A stretch of DNA of 64,000 nucleotides, from contig JAVHKY010000012.1 in assembly GCA_035079385.1 (NCBI GenBank), forward strand, positions 5,732,501 to 5,796,500, in the 5' to 3' direction. The DNA is from Aspidiotus rigidus. Taxonomy: Eukaryota; Arthropoda; Insecta; Hemiptera; Diaspididae. Positions 35,201 through 42,864 of this stretch are shown here, in pieces. A program made the translations under genes and the position numbers. The notes below the pieces were generated by a model. It did not search any database, had not been told where the DNA came from, and saw nothing but the letters and a program-made list of their open reading frames with translations. Position 1 is the stretch's first letter. Every line of letters starts with the position of its first letter.

Positions 35201-38200
35201 ATTCCGAAAAAAATACATGAAGCTCGAAAAGGGGGGAATTTTTAATTTCTCATTTCAGAAATCTTGGCAAATTGGTCAATTTTTGGCACATTTTGGTACG
35301 TGACTCGGCTCAAGAAAGTCGTAAAAAGTTGAGCAGGGACGCAAATGAAGATAAAATTAAGATACAAATTTGGTAGTTTTGAGGTACACGTCTTAACGTT
35401 TCGCGTTTTTACGCTGGAACAGATTTAGTGCAGACTCCCATTTAACTGGTAACATTTTTCTGGTCAGCTCGGTGGTCGAAATTTTTCTAAGTCCCTCTCC
35501 TATCATACATTGTATAGCTTAGGTCAACCTTGTGACGTCACAAACTGATGACGTCATAGGTCACTTTTTTTTCAAGTACCCCTCCCATTATAATATATTG
35601 TTTCAAAGTCCAGGCCAGTGACGTCAAAATTTGATGGCATCATAGGTGAGCCTTGTGACGTGACAATTTACATTTTTTCAAAGTTCCCTTCCTATTATAT
35701 ATAGCTTGAGAGACGGGTCTTGTAACGTCACAGTTTGATGACATCGTAGGTCAGCTTTGTGACATCACAAACTGACAAAGGCATGAATCAGATTTTTTTT
35801 CAAGTTCTCCTTCTATTATATATTGTTTTAAAGTCCGGGTCAGTGACGTCACAATTGATGGCGTCCTAGGTGAGCCTTGTGACTTCACAATCTACATTTT
35901 TTAAAATTTCCCCTCCTATTATACATAGCTTGAGAGGCGGGTCCCGTGACGTCATAGTTCGATGACGTCATAGGTCAGCTTTGTGACATCACAAGTTGAT
36001 GACGTCATAAATAAATTTTTTTTGAAGTTTCCCTCCTATTATATGTATATTGTTTTCAAGTCCGGGCCAGTGACGTCACAATTTGATGGCGTCATAGGTC
36101 AGCTTTGTGACATCACAAGTTGATGACGTCATAAATAATTTTTTTTTTGAATTTTCCCTCCTATTATATATTGTTCTAAAGTCCGGGTCAGTGACGTCAC
36201 AATTTGATGGGTCATAGATGAGCCTTGTGACTTCATAATCTACATTTTTCAAAAGTTCCCCTCCTATTATACATAGCTTGAGAGGCGGGTCCTGTGACGT
36301 CACAATTTGATGACGTCATAGGTCAGCTTCGTGACATCACAAGTTGATGACGTCATAAATAAATTTTTTTCGAAGTTTCCCTCCTATTATATATTTTTTT
36401 AAAGTCCGGGCCAGTGATGTCATAATTTGATAACGTCATAGGTCAGCTTTGTGACATCACAAGTTGATGAAGTCGTAAATATTTTTTTTTTGAAGTTTCC
36501 TTCCTATTATATATAGTTCTAGAGTCCGGGCCAGTGACGTCACAATTTGATGGCGTCATAGGTCAGCTTTGTCACATCACAAGTTGATGACGTCATAAAT
36601 AAATTTTTTTTTTGAAATTTCCCTCCTATTATATATTGTTCTGAAGTCCGGGTCAGTGACGTCACAATTTGATGGCGTCATACATGAGCCTTGTGACATC
36701 ACAATCTGATGACGTCTTAGATCAGTTTTTTTCAAGTCCCCTTCTATTTATTCTTTAATTTGTTCCACAGTTCTGGCATGTGACATCACAATTTGATAAC
36801 GTCATAGGTCAGCTTTGTGACATCACAAGTTGATGACGTCGTAAATATTTTTTTTTTGAAGTTTCCTTCCTATTATATATAGTTCTAGAGTCCGGGCCAG
36901 TGACGTCACAATTTGATGGCGTCATAGGTCAGCTTTGTCACATCACAAGTTGATGACGTCATAAATAAATTTTTTTTTTGAAATTTCCCTCCTATTATAT
37001 ATTGTTCTGAAGTCCGGGTCAGTGACGTCACAATTTGATGGCGTCATACATGAGCCTTGTGACATCACAATCTGATGACGTCTTAGATCAGTTTTTTTCA
37101 AGTCCCCTTCTATTTATTCTTTAATTTGTTCCACAGTTCTGGCATGTGACATCACAATTTGATAACGTCATAGGTCAGCCTTGTGAGGTCACAATCTACG
37201 TCTTTTAAAAGTTCCCCTCCTATTATACATAGTTTGAGAGGCAAGTCCTGTGACGTCATAGTTCGATGACGTCGTAGGTCAGCTTTGTGACATCACAAGT
37301 TGATGACATCATAAATCAATTTTTTTTTTGAATTTTTCCTCCTATTATATATTGTTCTAAAGTCCGGGTCAGTGACGTCACAATTTGATAGCGTCATAGG
37401 TGAGCCTTGTGACATCACAATCTAATGACGTCTTAGATCAGTTTTTTTTTCAAGTCCCCTCCTATTATTTATTGTTCAATTTGTTCCACAGTTCTGGCCT
37501 GTGATGTCATAATTTGATAACGTCATAGGTCAGCCTTGTGTGGTCACAATGTACAGTTTTTTCAAGTTCCCCTCGTATTATATATAGTTTGAGAGGCGAG
37601 TCCTGTGACGTCTCAGTTTAATGACGTTGTAGGTCAACCTTGTGACGTCACAATTTTTTTTTTTAATTTCCCTCCTGGAGGCAGTTCCTGTGACGTCACA
37701 ATTTAATGAAGTCATGAGTGAGCCTTGTGACATCAAAATCTGATGACGTCATAGATCAGTTTTTTTTCAAGTTACCTCGTATCTAAAGTTCTGGCCTGTG
37801 ACGTCAAAATTTGATAACGTCATAGGTCAGCATTGTGCCGTCGCAATCTACATTTTTTTCAAGTTCCCCTCGTATTATATATACCTTGGGAGGTGGGTCC
37901 TGTGACGTCACAGTTTCATTACGTCATAAGTCAGCCTTGTGACGACACAATCTGATGACGTCATAGATGAATTTTTTTCTCAAGTTCCCTCCTAATATAT
38001 ATTGTTCCAATGTCCAGGCCTGGGATGTGCCAATTTGATAACGTCATAGGTAGCCTTATGACGTCATAATCTACATTTTTCAGATACCACGTACCCCGTA
38101 AAACAGGTTGCCTACCACCCCATCGTTCAATTCAGTTAAAGAACCCGTGAGTTGTTTATACACCCTGTTGTACGACCTATACAATGTGTCCCCAAATTAC

Positions 38201-40178
38201 CATCTAAATCCAGCTCCGCCCTAAAAAGTCACTCAGACACCATCGACTCGACTTCAACTTATCTACGCGCCTCTCTATTTCCGACCACATATAACACCTA
38301 CTTTTAGGATTCTTTTTTTTTTTTAATAAAAGCTTCTAACTGTGCTCGGGTTGTATCAATTTTAGGTTCGTTGGGTGTAATTTGCTGCTTGTAGATAAGA
38401 GATGATGTTTTCGATGGATGGGAGGTCATCTGCGGGAGTTGTTTCGGTGGATAGTGAAATTTGGTGGGTGTCGCGGAGAGAAGCTAAAGATGGGTAGCGA
38501 AAATATGGGTGGCTTCGAGGAGGAAGTGGAGACTAGGATGTTCGCACAAGAGTAGAGAAAAATTGAAAAAGTTCGGGAAGAAGGTGAACGTGCGTGAGGC
38601 ACGTGTTACGAATTCAAAGACGTGTAAGGTAGAATTTTTGACGGCGGAATTCTGGTGTGACGAAGCCCACGCGTATGGTAATGGTCCCAGTTTTGATTTT
38701 GCCAGAGAAAAATCCATTCGTCCGTAATTTTGAGGTGGACGATGTGGGTGAGTTCATTTTTAGTGGGAAGAAGCGGAGAGTTGATTCGTGGAAGTTTTGT
38801 GGCAGTTTTGGCGGCTTAATTCGGATTTTTCATTACCCTGGATTCCCAGATGACTGAGGACCCAGATGAAAGTTAGGTCGTGATGGATGGACGACAGGGT
38901 TATGAGGAGAGAATGGATGCGTGACACAATTGGGTGTGTTGAGTGTACATATTGTGGATGGCCATTGAGGCGGATAAGAAGTCAGCGGCGATCAAAAAAG
39001 CGCAGTTTTGTGGGAAAGATAGGGTTAGTACTGTTTCTAAGCATTGGAAGGTAGCTTGGACTTCGGCTGTCAAATTGGTATACGGAGTTGAGGTGTCGAC
39101 CAGAAACGATTTTGTTACCAATTTTGAGAACACGAAACCGACTGTATTTTCTATTTTTGATTTATCTGTGGTCGGTAGATTTTTTGGGTAGTTGAGATAG
39201 TTCGTATATCATTCCAGGTGTAGGTAAGGCCCAAGGGGGTAATGTGGGACATTCGGGAACTAGGCAATGAAAGTGAATGGGTGAGAAAAAAGAGCATGTA
39301 GTTGAAAGTATTGCGTTGAAGACAGAGGTGAGGAGACTGGCAGTTGAGTAAAGTCGACGAAAATGTAGAGGTATAACCTAATTCGGCATCTAGCCTTGGA
39401 GCAGGGTTAGTGCGAAAAGCGCCCGTGCAAATGCGAGTGGCGTAATTCTGATATATGTATCTAGAAGTAAGAGATGTGATAGGGGTGCGAGTCCATATAC
39501 ATAGGTGAGCCATAATCTAGGGTAGATCGGACTAGGATGTGGTAGGTTACAAGTGTTACAACCGGTCGAAGGACGGGATCGGTAAACCTCTGAGGCTTTT
39601 GGCTTCAATTTCATCAATATGAGGTAGCCACATGAGTGTTTGAAAAGAAAGCGGGGACCGAGGACTTCAATTGTGTCATCAACTGCGACATCAATTATCC
39701 TCAACCGCGACTTACCGTCAAACAGAAGTTTGTAGTCCAAGTTACAACGAGCTAATAACCCTCAAGTGCAGCTGTAATGCCCGTTAAATAAGAAAAAAAT
39801 CTCTGTACCGTTTATCAATCACCTCCTCGTTCTCCTGGCCTCAATCAATAATTTACTGCGATTCGGGAATTACAAATACCGGTAACAAAACCTTTGTTGA
39901 CTCAGGTGAAACCTCAGCTCGTCTCGTCCGTCAAAACATTAGTCCATCTAGCGTTGGTTTTAACCTCACTTTGTTGAAAATTGTCTCGACCTTATGCAGT
40001 AAAAATATCTGAACTCGCTCGAAATTGCTTGCATTAGTATAGCGAAGCGAAGTAGAAGAACGAGTTAGAACGCAACATTTGTGAAGTAATACTCGTCAAA
40101 TTTTTTGTTTCAGATCAAAGACAAAAAAGCAAAGGCGGTAGCAGCAGCTGTTGTTCTACATCGTGCTCTATACTATAG
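14127..40178 (+). CDS. UBL3: UBL3, membrane-anchored ubiquitin-fold protein (5' exon missing)
   Basis: Three exons, 14127-14235, 27512-27676 and 40114-40178, join in frame (phases 1 and 1) to give 112 codons plus stop. The product aligns along its length with animal UBL3, lacking only about the first ten residues. It has the ubiquitin-like fold from INLRLILVSGKTKEF through VTLGALALPFGKTTVMHLV, the conserved ETLPEPNSQ linker and a C-terminus ending CCSTSCSIL. The last four residues form a CAAX prenylation box (CSIL), with extra upstream cysteines available for palmitoylation. In mammals UBL3 is reported to act through C-terminal cysteines as a modifier that sorts proteins into small extracellular vesicles. 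Both visible introns are ~13 kb and packed with transposons; the exons are intact. The 5' coding exon is probably upstream of or within the first 14 kb. Confidence 0.93.
14690..18310. repeat. 156-bp satellite with 945-bp higher-order repeat
   Basis: Monomers of about 155-156 bp (landmarks GTTCAAAAGAGTCCCAAAAT, TGTTTCAAACAAAAGTTGTT, CCTATACCAATTAGTGCC) are arrayed head to tail. A diverged monomer with the palindrome AGGGGTTTAACCCCT followed by a 9-11 C-tract recurs. Its TATAGGTACAATGAGC marker lies at 14956, 15901, 16846 and 17790, i.e. periods of 945, 945 and 944 bp. The array is therefore a higher-order repeat of six monomers, with a shorter final unit ending near 18,310. It lies inside a UBL3 intron. 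Open frames at 14936 and 15881 are repeats of each other and not genes. Confidence 0.9.
18412..18740. repeat. Minisatellite, about 5 units of 65 bp
   Basis: Diverged units begin at about 18,412, 18,480, 18,546, 18,611 and 18,676. Each reads roughly TCTCCGCGCTGAA..GGAGACGC, then a CTTCGCTTCC tract and CCGGCTATTT. TCTCC and GGAGA can pair, so each unit has a small stem. Confidence 0.7.
18741..19224. other. No gene seen
   Basis: Intronic sequence between the minisatellite and PLE copy 3. The small frames at 18,794-18,985 and 18,907-19,092 overlap on opposite strands and have no recognisable motif. Confidence 0.4.
19236..20407 (+). pseudogene. PLE reverse transcriptase, 5' fragment, multiply disrupted
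   Basis: Successive frames give LLYGLPEIRKEG, an in-frame TAG near 19,350, LCSFDVVGLF, then NIPKAVSLQRMGELL, IPIGSPPGSLISE and a degraded catalytic box near 19,730. There the YVDD seen in copies 1 and 2 is not preserved. From 19,743 a longer open segment covers the thumb and the start of GIY-YIG (GVYRVDCGDCSSVYVGMTSRQ). Stops, frameshifts and the lost catalytic motif mark a dead copy. Confidence 0.8.
20680..21161 (+). repeat. 45-bp tandem array, left part
   Basis: About ten units of 45 bp, each with TATATATGATAGGAGGGGGA, CTTGGAGAAATTT and CGACTCTCGAGC. Because 45 is divisible by three, the array stays open in several frames on both strands and gives artificial proteins with a 15-residue period. 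I reject those as genes. Confidence 0.9.
21167..21347. repeat. Left LTR of the hairpin-array element
   Basis: 181 bp starting TGTAAACTGTG, identical to 23542-23722. It contains the palindrome ACCGTAGTACATACGGT. Orientation of transcription is not certain; the primer-site-like sequence just inside this LTR favours the plus strand. Confidence 0.85.
21940..23060. repeat. Tandem array of ~19 units of 59-60 bp, each a hairpin
   Basis: Each unit contains GTTCACCTTATCTC, an A-rich loop, GAGATCTGTCGTGTGAAC and a spacer (CTCAGCCAAAACATTTCTA, or CCCTGCCAT.. in the first three). GTTCAC pairs with GTGAAC and TCTC with GAGA, so each unit can fold on itself. The inner units are nearly identical while the first four and last one differ, as expected for an array homogenised by slippage or unequal exchange. 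Confidence 0.9.
23542..23722. repeat. Right LTR of the hairpin-array element
   Basis: 181 bp identical to 21167-21347. The sequence immediately upstream (GTCAGTATGGCCG) is not purine-rich, so the usual polypurine primer is not apparent. Confidence 0.85.
23728..24720 (+). repeat. 45-bp tandem array, right part
   Basis: About twenty further 45-bp units continuing the array at 20680-21161, with variable G-tracts (up to ~13 G). The G-tract length differences shift frame between units. Confidence 0.88.
25346..25652. mobile_element. Short TIR element (MITE-like) in the PLE 3' end
   Basis: The ends are inverted: CAGTGCTGCCATG at the left and CATGGCAGCAC at the right, similar to hAT-type MITE termini. 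The body has AAAAATCCGTA motifs in both orientations and four spaced copies of TCCGGAGCCG or CCGGAGCTG at about 20-22 bp intervals (25,462-25,530). It separates the PLE coding end from the PLE terminal GCCGAAAGTGCTC. I could not settle a target duplication. Confidence 0.6.
25781..26161. other. No gene seen
   Basis: Intronic sequence between PLE copy 3 and the MULE element, with a G-run near 25,807. No motif recognised. Confidence 0.4.
26399..26862 (+). pseudogene. MULE transposase, C-terminal fragment
   Basis: One frame gives MDYFNKTY followed by a basic run (KRRKRRRF). A shift near 26,490 leads to YEPKLWSHYAAAVHKLHRTN, HTAEGWHNRF and HHP-like NHPDLYSCLLEFQKEQ, ending at 26,862. The R-T-N-x-x-E-G-W-H-N-R-F block and the spacing to the downstream helical region are characteristic of the C-terminus of insect Mutator/Phantom transposases. 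The zinc finger and the catalytic DDE core are absent, so the fragment cannot move the element alone. Confidence 0.75.
26901..26940 (+). ncRNA. Hammerhead-ribozyme-like motif (imperfect core)
   Basis: The order is TCGT, TTGATAA, GGCC..GGCC (stem II), GAAAC, GTC, ACGA. TCGT and ACGA can form stem I around a GTC cleavage triplet, as in type I hammerheads. Two core positions differ from CUGAUGA, namely C3 to U and G8 to A, which together keep a pair. It sits inside the MULE, 40 bp after the transposase fragment. Catalysis is doubtful and stem III would be minimal. Confidence 0.4.
27512..27676 (+). CDS. UBL3: UBL3 exon (C-terminal half of the ubiquitin fold)
   Basis: Bounded by TTTTCTTACAG and GTACGT. 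It encodes DWADEMV..ILRLIYQGRFLH, VTLGALALPFGKTTVMHLV and the ETLPEPNSQ linker. Entry and exit phases (1 and 1) match the flanking exons. Confidence 0.93.
27677..28565. other. UBL3 intron, no further gene supported
   Basis: A 165-codon plus-strand frame at 27887-28384 and a 214-codon minus-strand frame at 27348-27992 overlap the exon or each other. Neither shows a recognisable domain, signal peptide or exon border, so I leave them uncalled. Confidence 0.4.
28566..28765 (+). repeat. Member of the AGGGAACCTGTTTTATG repeat family, left of copia
   Basis: Contains CCTTAACAGAGTTGAACGAAGG, the AGGGAACCTGTTTTATGG end, a TGACGTCA and two 45-bp-type fragments (GACTTGGAAAAATTTCGAC). The same family resumes at 34,089 to the right of the copia element, so copia inserted into a pre-existing member. 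Confidence 0.6.
28766..28940 (-). repeat. 3' LTR of the copia element
   Basis: 175 bp, identical to 33909-34083 as read by eye. It begins TG and ends CA on the element's coding strand. Confidence 0.93.
28995..29165 (-). promoter_or_regulatory. Three copies of a short hairpin in the copia 3' region
   Basis: AGAAACAAAGTTTCT, a perfect 6-bp stem with a 3-base loop, occurs at about 28,997, 29,063 and 29,147 in otherwise dissimilar sequence. It is always preceded by CAC and followed by TCT. It lies between the polyprotein stop and the 3' LTR. Possible roles are RNA packaging, stability or 3'-end processing; this is inference. Confidence 0.6.
29297..33823 (-). CDS. copia Gag-Pol polyprotein
   Basis: The 1,508-codon intact frame has domains in copia order. 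An N-terminal Gag region leads to two zinc knuckles near residues 350-380 (CRICGEFFHTAEEC and CYNPGCKQYGHIAKDC, the latter with an enlarged first gap). A DSAAS aspartic protease motif follows near 415. Then come the GAG-pre-integrase HRRMGH and an integrase with HTDVVGP, DDYSRF, RCDNAPEF and NGLVERVQ (D, D, E). The reverse transcriptase has WIFSIKSNGTYKARLVA, IDFHNAFLNG and the catalytic FVDDFML. The RNase H has YVDADHAGD, EAELTAL and KQLADILTKPL. Gag, protease, integrase and RT/RNase H appear fused in one frame without a shift, as in copia itself. The start was chosen at the most upstream ATG, about 85 bp inside the 5' LTR. Confidence 0.96.
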   Translation of the reverse strand: MVRTRTTDSDAENSSTSNDTAGTSTNSQVDQNAAVLASFINLMKTGAIQIPGITVDALPNNTNNPEEKRMAELDRNYRTPSFAVPVFDEKEKLKGYRNYRRWRGKLELHLEANMLMPFIESENGVEGVNISPSYRSLLNARTMQCIQASVSRSIELQIQKAKTPFAAIAQLEKMYTKTRMRDYIELNSRFTKLRFQIGYDAARFVADFDNCVEDFLLVNTNFCDEFLAATFLQKIQQINEPGTLYASFYNNITSSAEMKSFEEIKANFLQLDHESVRKNTSVKTGEKRKFNDKEKDSFAETDSRRKQRTNEKRGAQTLGGIYTAEQRAKLRSMSDEEKAKILCRICGEFFHTAEECNRPGRLCYNPGCKQYGHIAKDCPKLKGTKKSGTNENLCNIHENFKRTISLLTDSAASHHIVYDCELLVNYKRFKTPKPVKTALSSIECFSIGGGELPLLLKFENEYTPITLLDVQHVPEISDFVLSCHKFNVQFETFFLLDINSGCIYSRTLNRELALLKTEKNLYRIDAYIDDKKITSFSTCNPKSHSESVKKNKEIINCLKVIRRNNQRKLKRKLSPEKIQLLKNEGNLWHRRMGHISANYLSHLRYAADGIGDLIPTASIANCNECACAKMKRKSFQKDRERATRVGEVVHTDVVGPITPVTYPDKNRYIHSVIDDYSRFLQVFPMKSRSETPTYLNEAYRYLRAKYPTPGQFNLLRCDNAPEFLSYATSEILDKYDVKTDPAEPYCHQHNGLVERVQETLTQRGRALLIQSGIPENMWGIAIETACWLYNRTPHSALNFRTPYEKFFNKKPDVSQIRIFGSLVNVLDETVPSGRKFVKRSNPCYLVGFTNTGYRVFDPKTKKIDEVCNVSINENCLFKDDFPSKENLELLKNLFSDLERTSTPCTCSNSIPIENLSSNGGGEESHCDVLNDEQGDSTVEEPVQEIEEEIEYDWDDDANDIRINMLKMRYDHFGEFDKNIFTAHQDQKLTYKQAVNGPDAEKWLLAIKKEMDAMARYKVWDIVPRPKGKQVIPLKWIFSIKSNGTYKARLVAIGCRDKDKASKLETASPTPSATSIRWMFVVASKFGWDMKQIDFHNAFLNGKIDREKYVSIPQGIDSDSKKFACKLNKALYGLDIAPICFNREIDSFLKSLNFTRNPREPCMYTKWDTGLITIILTFVDDFMLTGNDEVGMNQTLEALSQRYEIKDLGFPKTFVGIEIEKHENQLFLHQKSYAKAVVNQYYIANNSNLHVSMWSSNPMPQLSDHKKIALLNQESFPYRQVIGALIFLANYTRPDLSFSIHYLARFQTQPTALHWTLAQRVLHYLSLTPHYGIMCPKLDNIFPNEEACLPGILDAYVDADHAGDVTRRSTSGFVVRLFETPVTWCSRLQRSIASHTSEAELTALNEAAQEVLYLGYLTKETLKINTFPATLYEDNFAALQQASTRVGKGKVKHMEIRHLKIREYISENLMRIEQVGTDKQLADILTKPLPQQPFVYCRDSLLRSSKKNQ
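33909..34083 (-). repeat. 5' LTR of the copia element
   Basis: 175 bp identical to the 3' LTR. It should carry the promoter for the minus-strand transcript. Confidence 0.93.
34089..34175 (+). repeat. Repeat family fragment right of copia
   Basis: ACGACGGCTTCCTTAACGA, TTGAACGAGGAACGC and GGGAACCTGTTCTATGGG match the module at 20408-20460 and 62453-62505. Confidence 0.75.
34176..34745. repeat. Two direct units of about 320 bp
   Basis: ACAACGAAAACGCTCTTTCT, GTGAGTCACCGAAAGTGTTTTTTC and AAGCGAGCGTTCG occur in both units, about 318 bp apart (for example 34,189 and 34,507). A short stretch, TAAGCAATCTACTATTT, ends each. Confidence 0.75.
34949..35464. mobile_element. Foldback (MITE-like) element, copy A
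   Basis: Arms of roughly 170 bp at 34949-35125 and 35287-35464 are inverted, for example ACCAGA..ATGTTAC at both outer ends and GCGCAAAAACGCG near them. The loop is about 160 bp. A second, diverged copy lies at 42865-43424. No coding capacity is seen. Confidence 0.75.
35465..38085. repeat. ~120-bp satellite rich in TGACGTCA
   Basis: Units contain GTGACGTCACAATTTGATG, GATGACGTCATA, a T-tract and CCCTCCTATTATATATTG, repeating at about 120 bp. About thirty exact TGACGTCA octamers can be read. A larger block of about 366 bp is duplicated almost perfectly (for example 36,426 and 36,792). The CCCTCCTATTATATATAG segment resembles the inverted 45-bp repeat, linking this satellite to that family. It lies in a UBL3 intron. 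Confidence 0.88.
38086..38150 (-). repeat. Inverted end module of the repeat family
   Basis: On the minus strand this reads TTGAACGATGG..GGCAACCTGTTTTACGGGG, the diverged counterpart of the module at 28,580-28,625. It caps the TGACGTCA satellite, suggesting that 28,566-38,150 may be one large, heavily invaded family member. Confidence 0.55.
38310..39770 (-). mobile_element. Jockey/R1-like LINE 3' fragment
   Basis: Minus-strand readings give NYATRICTGAFRTNPAPRLDAELGY, resembling the block after the RT of jockey-clade LINEs (RLxTGAFRTSP). Further on, an RNase H-like stretch is broken by frameshifts (LTAEVQATFQCLETVL, then AADFLSASMAIHN). An A-tract (T-run on the plus strand near 38,312-38,326) follows AATAAAA-type sequence at the 3' end. 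The copy is 5'-truncated and decayed, and is antisense to UBL3. Confidence 0.75.
40114..40178 (+). CDS. UBL3: UBL3 terminal coding exon with CAAX box
   Basis: Acceptor TTTTTTGTTTCAG. It encodes a polar basic linker (QRQKSKGGSSS), then CCSTSCSIL and TAG. CSIL fits the CAAX rule for prenylation. Confidence 0.93.
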
Positions 40179-42490
40179 TAAAATAAATTGTGTAAAGATG
40201 TGTTCACGGTTGCTCCCTTTATATTGTCTCTCCCCCGCTCTATTCCCTTTCTAATTACTCATTTATGTAATCATATATATATATATAATATATTTTTTTT
40301 TGTTGTTCGTTTGGAAATTCTATTCATTTATTGTTTCATTCGTATGTTTTTTTTTGTGATCTATCGTTTTTAAATGATAAAGAAACGTTTCTCGTGAAGA
40401 AAATGTGTCAAAATTCGTGAAATTATATTCGCACGTTGTGCTGGGTACGTGTGTATACGTATCATGTCGACTCATGTATAGAAGTTGTGAATTTTTCAGT
40501 TTATAATTGGTAAAATCATGTAAAGAACAGTTTTAAAAAATTATATATTATACATATATTTATGTATTAGGGTTGCACGAAAGGCGATTATATATAATCT
40601 TTTTTTTTCTTATTCTTTGAGGAAGCTAAAAGTCTTCCTACCTCGAAAACTTTCGCGTTAATACACATGATCGACTCGTTTTAACGTAACGTAATTTTTT
40701 ATTCGTATTCTTTTTTTTTTTTTTCAGTGTATTATAAATTGTTAGTTCCTAAGACAGTATTTTTTTTTTTTTTTGTACGCAAATACAATAGAAATAACCA
40801 AATTTTACTATCTTATTTGATGAGTGAAGCAATACCAAGTAGCTCCTAAAATGATAATTTATAAGTTTCGTACGCAGTTCATACGTGTTCATTTTGTGCT
40901 TTCTGACGAGAACAAATTCAGTTACCTTTGCGATAAAAGTTTTTTTTGAGCGTCAATCGAAGAGACAGTTCCGAAACTTTTTCTTTCTTTTCTTTCTTTT
41001 TTTTTTTCTTTTTTTTTTATTATTCAATCATTCATTCCAGATGAAATTCTCCCAGCGATTTTAAGGTTGATAATATTCATCTGCTGTGCTGTAAGAGTGT
41101 ACGTAAATTATTGAAAATATTATTTAATCGTTACGTGTTTGTTTAGTGTTAGTAGCAAAGAAGAAAAAGATTCCGGAGTCCACTCAAAATTATATGATTT
41201 CCGTTTTCGTAGGTGTAATATTCTAAATTATAAGAATTTCTTTCTTCTTTCATAAAAATTTATTCTTATTTACTTATAATTCGTAATTTTTTTTTTTTTT
41301 CATCTTTGGAAATTGTACATACGAATATATTCGTGTCTATGTGTACATAACATTGATTTTTCATGACGATGTCATCTTACCTTGAGTTTGGTCTATGTTA
41401 TCTTTTATCATAACATTACAATCTCATTTTCTTCTTTATTACCTACTGTATATTTGATATCATTATTTGTTTTTTTTTTCTCTTCTTCTTCAACGTGTAT
41501 AAAAGCTTCGGGTTTATTTTCTTGTTTCATTGAACGTTGAATTATTGTTCATCAAGGATCGTTTCTTTCTTAGTCATAGTTTTTTGTTTTTAAAGGACGC
41601 TAATGTTACTGTTGAGTCTAATGGAAGATAAACCAAAAAAAAGAGGGAAAAAAATTAAAAAAAAAAAAAAAACGCTTTTAGTAAAAATTTGAGTAAAAAA
41701 TTGGGAATGAATAAAGTTGTTTTTCATCCTTATCTAGAGACACTACGCAAACGGTACTTTCCCGAGTTTGAAGGATGCTGCTTGCATCGCATAATTTTGT
41801 TTTTTCGGTATGATGATAATATCTAACACATATTTGCCACTCAATCTCTCAATAGTGTCTCTCAAAAATTGTAAGTATTCACCGTGATTATTAATTCTAT
41901 AACCACCCAATCAAGTGACTACTAGACCAACACCGGAATACATTTTTCATTATTAACAATAATTTACTACAACTAAATTTCAGGTTAGAATGTTTACCGA
42001 TAAGTTTTATTATAACTCAATATATTACACTGTGTTTATTTTTGGTCGCTTCTATATGTTTTACGAATCATTCTGGAGGAAAACTATTATTCATTTCTCT
42101 TTTTTTTAATTATTATTATTATCATCATTATTATAATAATTATTATTATTGTTAATAAATGTGTACATGTTTCATTTGTACGTATGAAGATACCTAAAAG
42201 CATATTCATCGCCGTACTCTCTTCTTTTTCTTTTTCTTTTTTTGTAATGTGGACCACGAGTAAATGAAAGGAACATTGTTCAAGTGGGTTATTAATGCTT
42301 GCTGTAAGATATATTTTAGTATTCTTTTTTTCGAAATTCCCAGGAAAACTATGTAGAAATTTTACGCGTGATATTTTTGTCTCAATGCCAATGTCTTACC
42401 TTCCTCTTTTGTTCCTTGCATTTCGCGAAGTCCACAAAATACGCTAACCTTATTTTTCTTTGTTTCTACTTAAAATAAACTAAATAAATA
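40179..42490 (+). other. UBL3: Probable UBL3 3' untranslated region
   Basis: A long AT-rich, repeat-poor stretch follows the stop, with AATAAA at 41710-41715 and a cluster at 42474-42488. An AATAAA at 40182 is probably too close to the stop to be the main signal. The 3' end near 42.5 kb is inferred. Confidence 0.5.
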
Positions 42491-42864
42491 ATTCATGTTT
42501 GTTCAATCGATTTTTTTTTTTCATCCGCCGAGAGAGAATCTCAGAAACGGTGCAATCTTTTCGATAAATAATTTTGAAATTGGTTGCTTAGAATCATTGG
42601 GGCGAGGGAAGATCAATATCGACGTCATAATTTCAATTTTTTTTTGTAAATATTTCTCGTTAACATGTGTTGCGAACTTCCACAAAATGGATTTACCTTT
42701 TGACGATGATGAGAAAAAAAAAAAGAGAGATGATCTAGTATCAAAAGCAGACAAAATTGAAAAAAAAATTCGTAGTAACAATTTTTCATCATCGAACTAA
42801 AAATACCTAGTAGTGCAATGCTGGCTATACATACGACTGAGAGAGGAAATCATCTTGTGTTATA

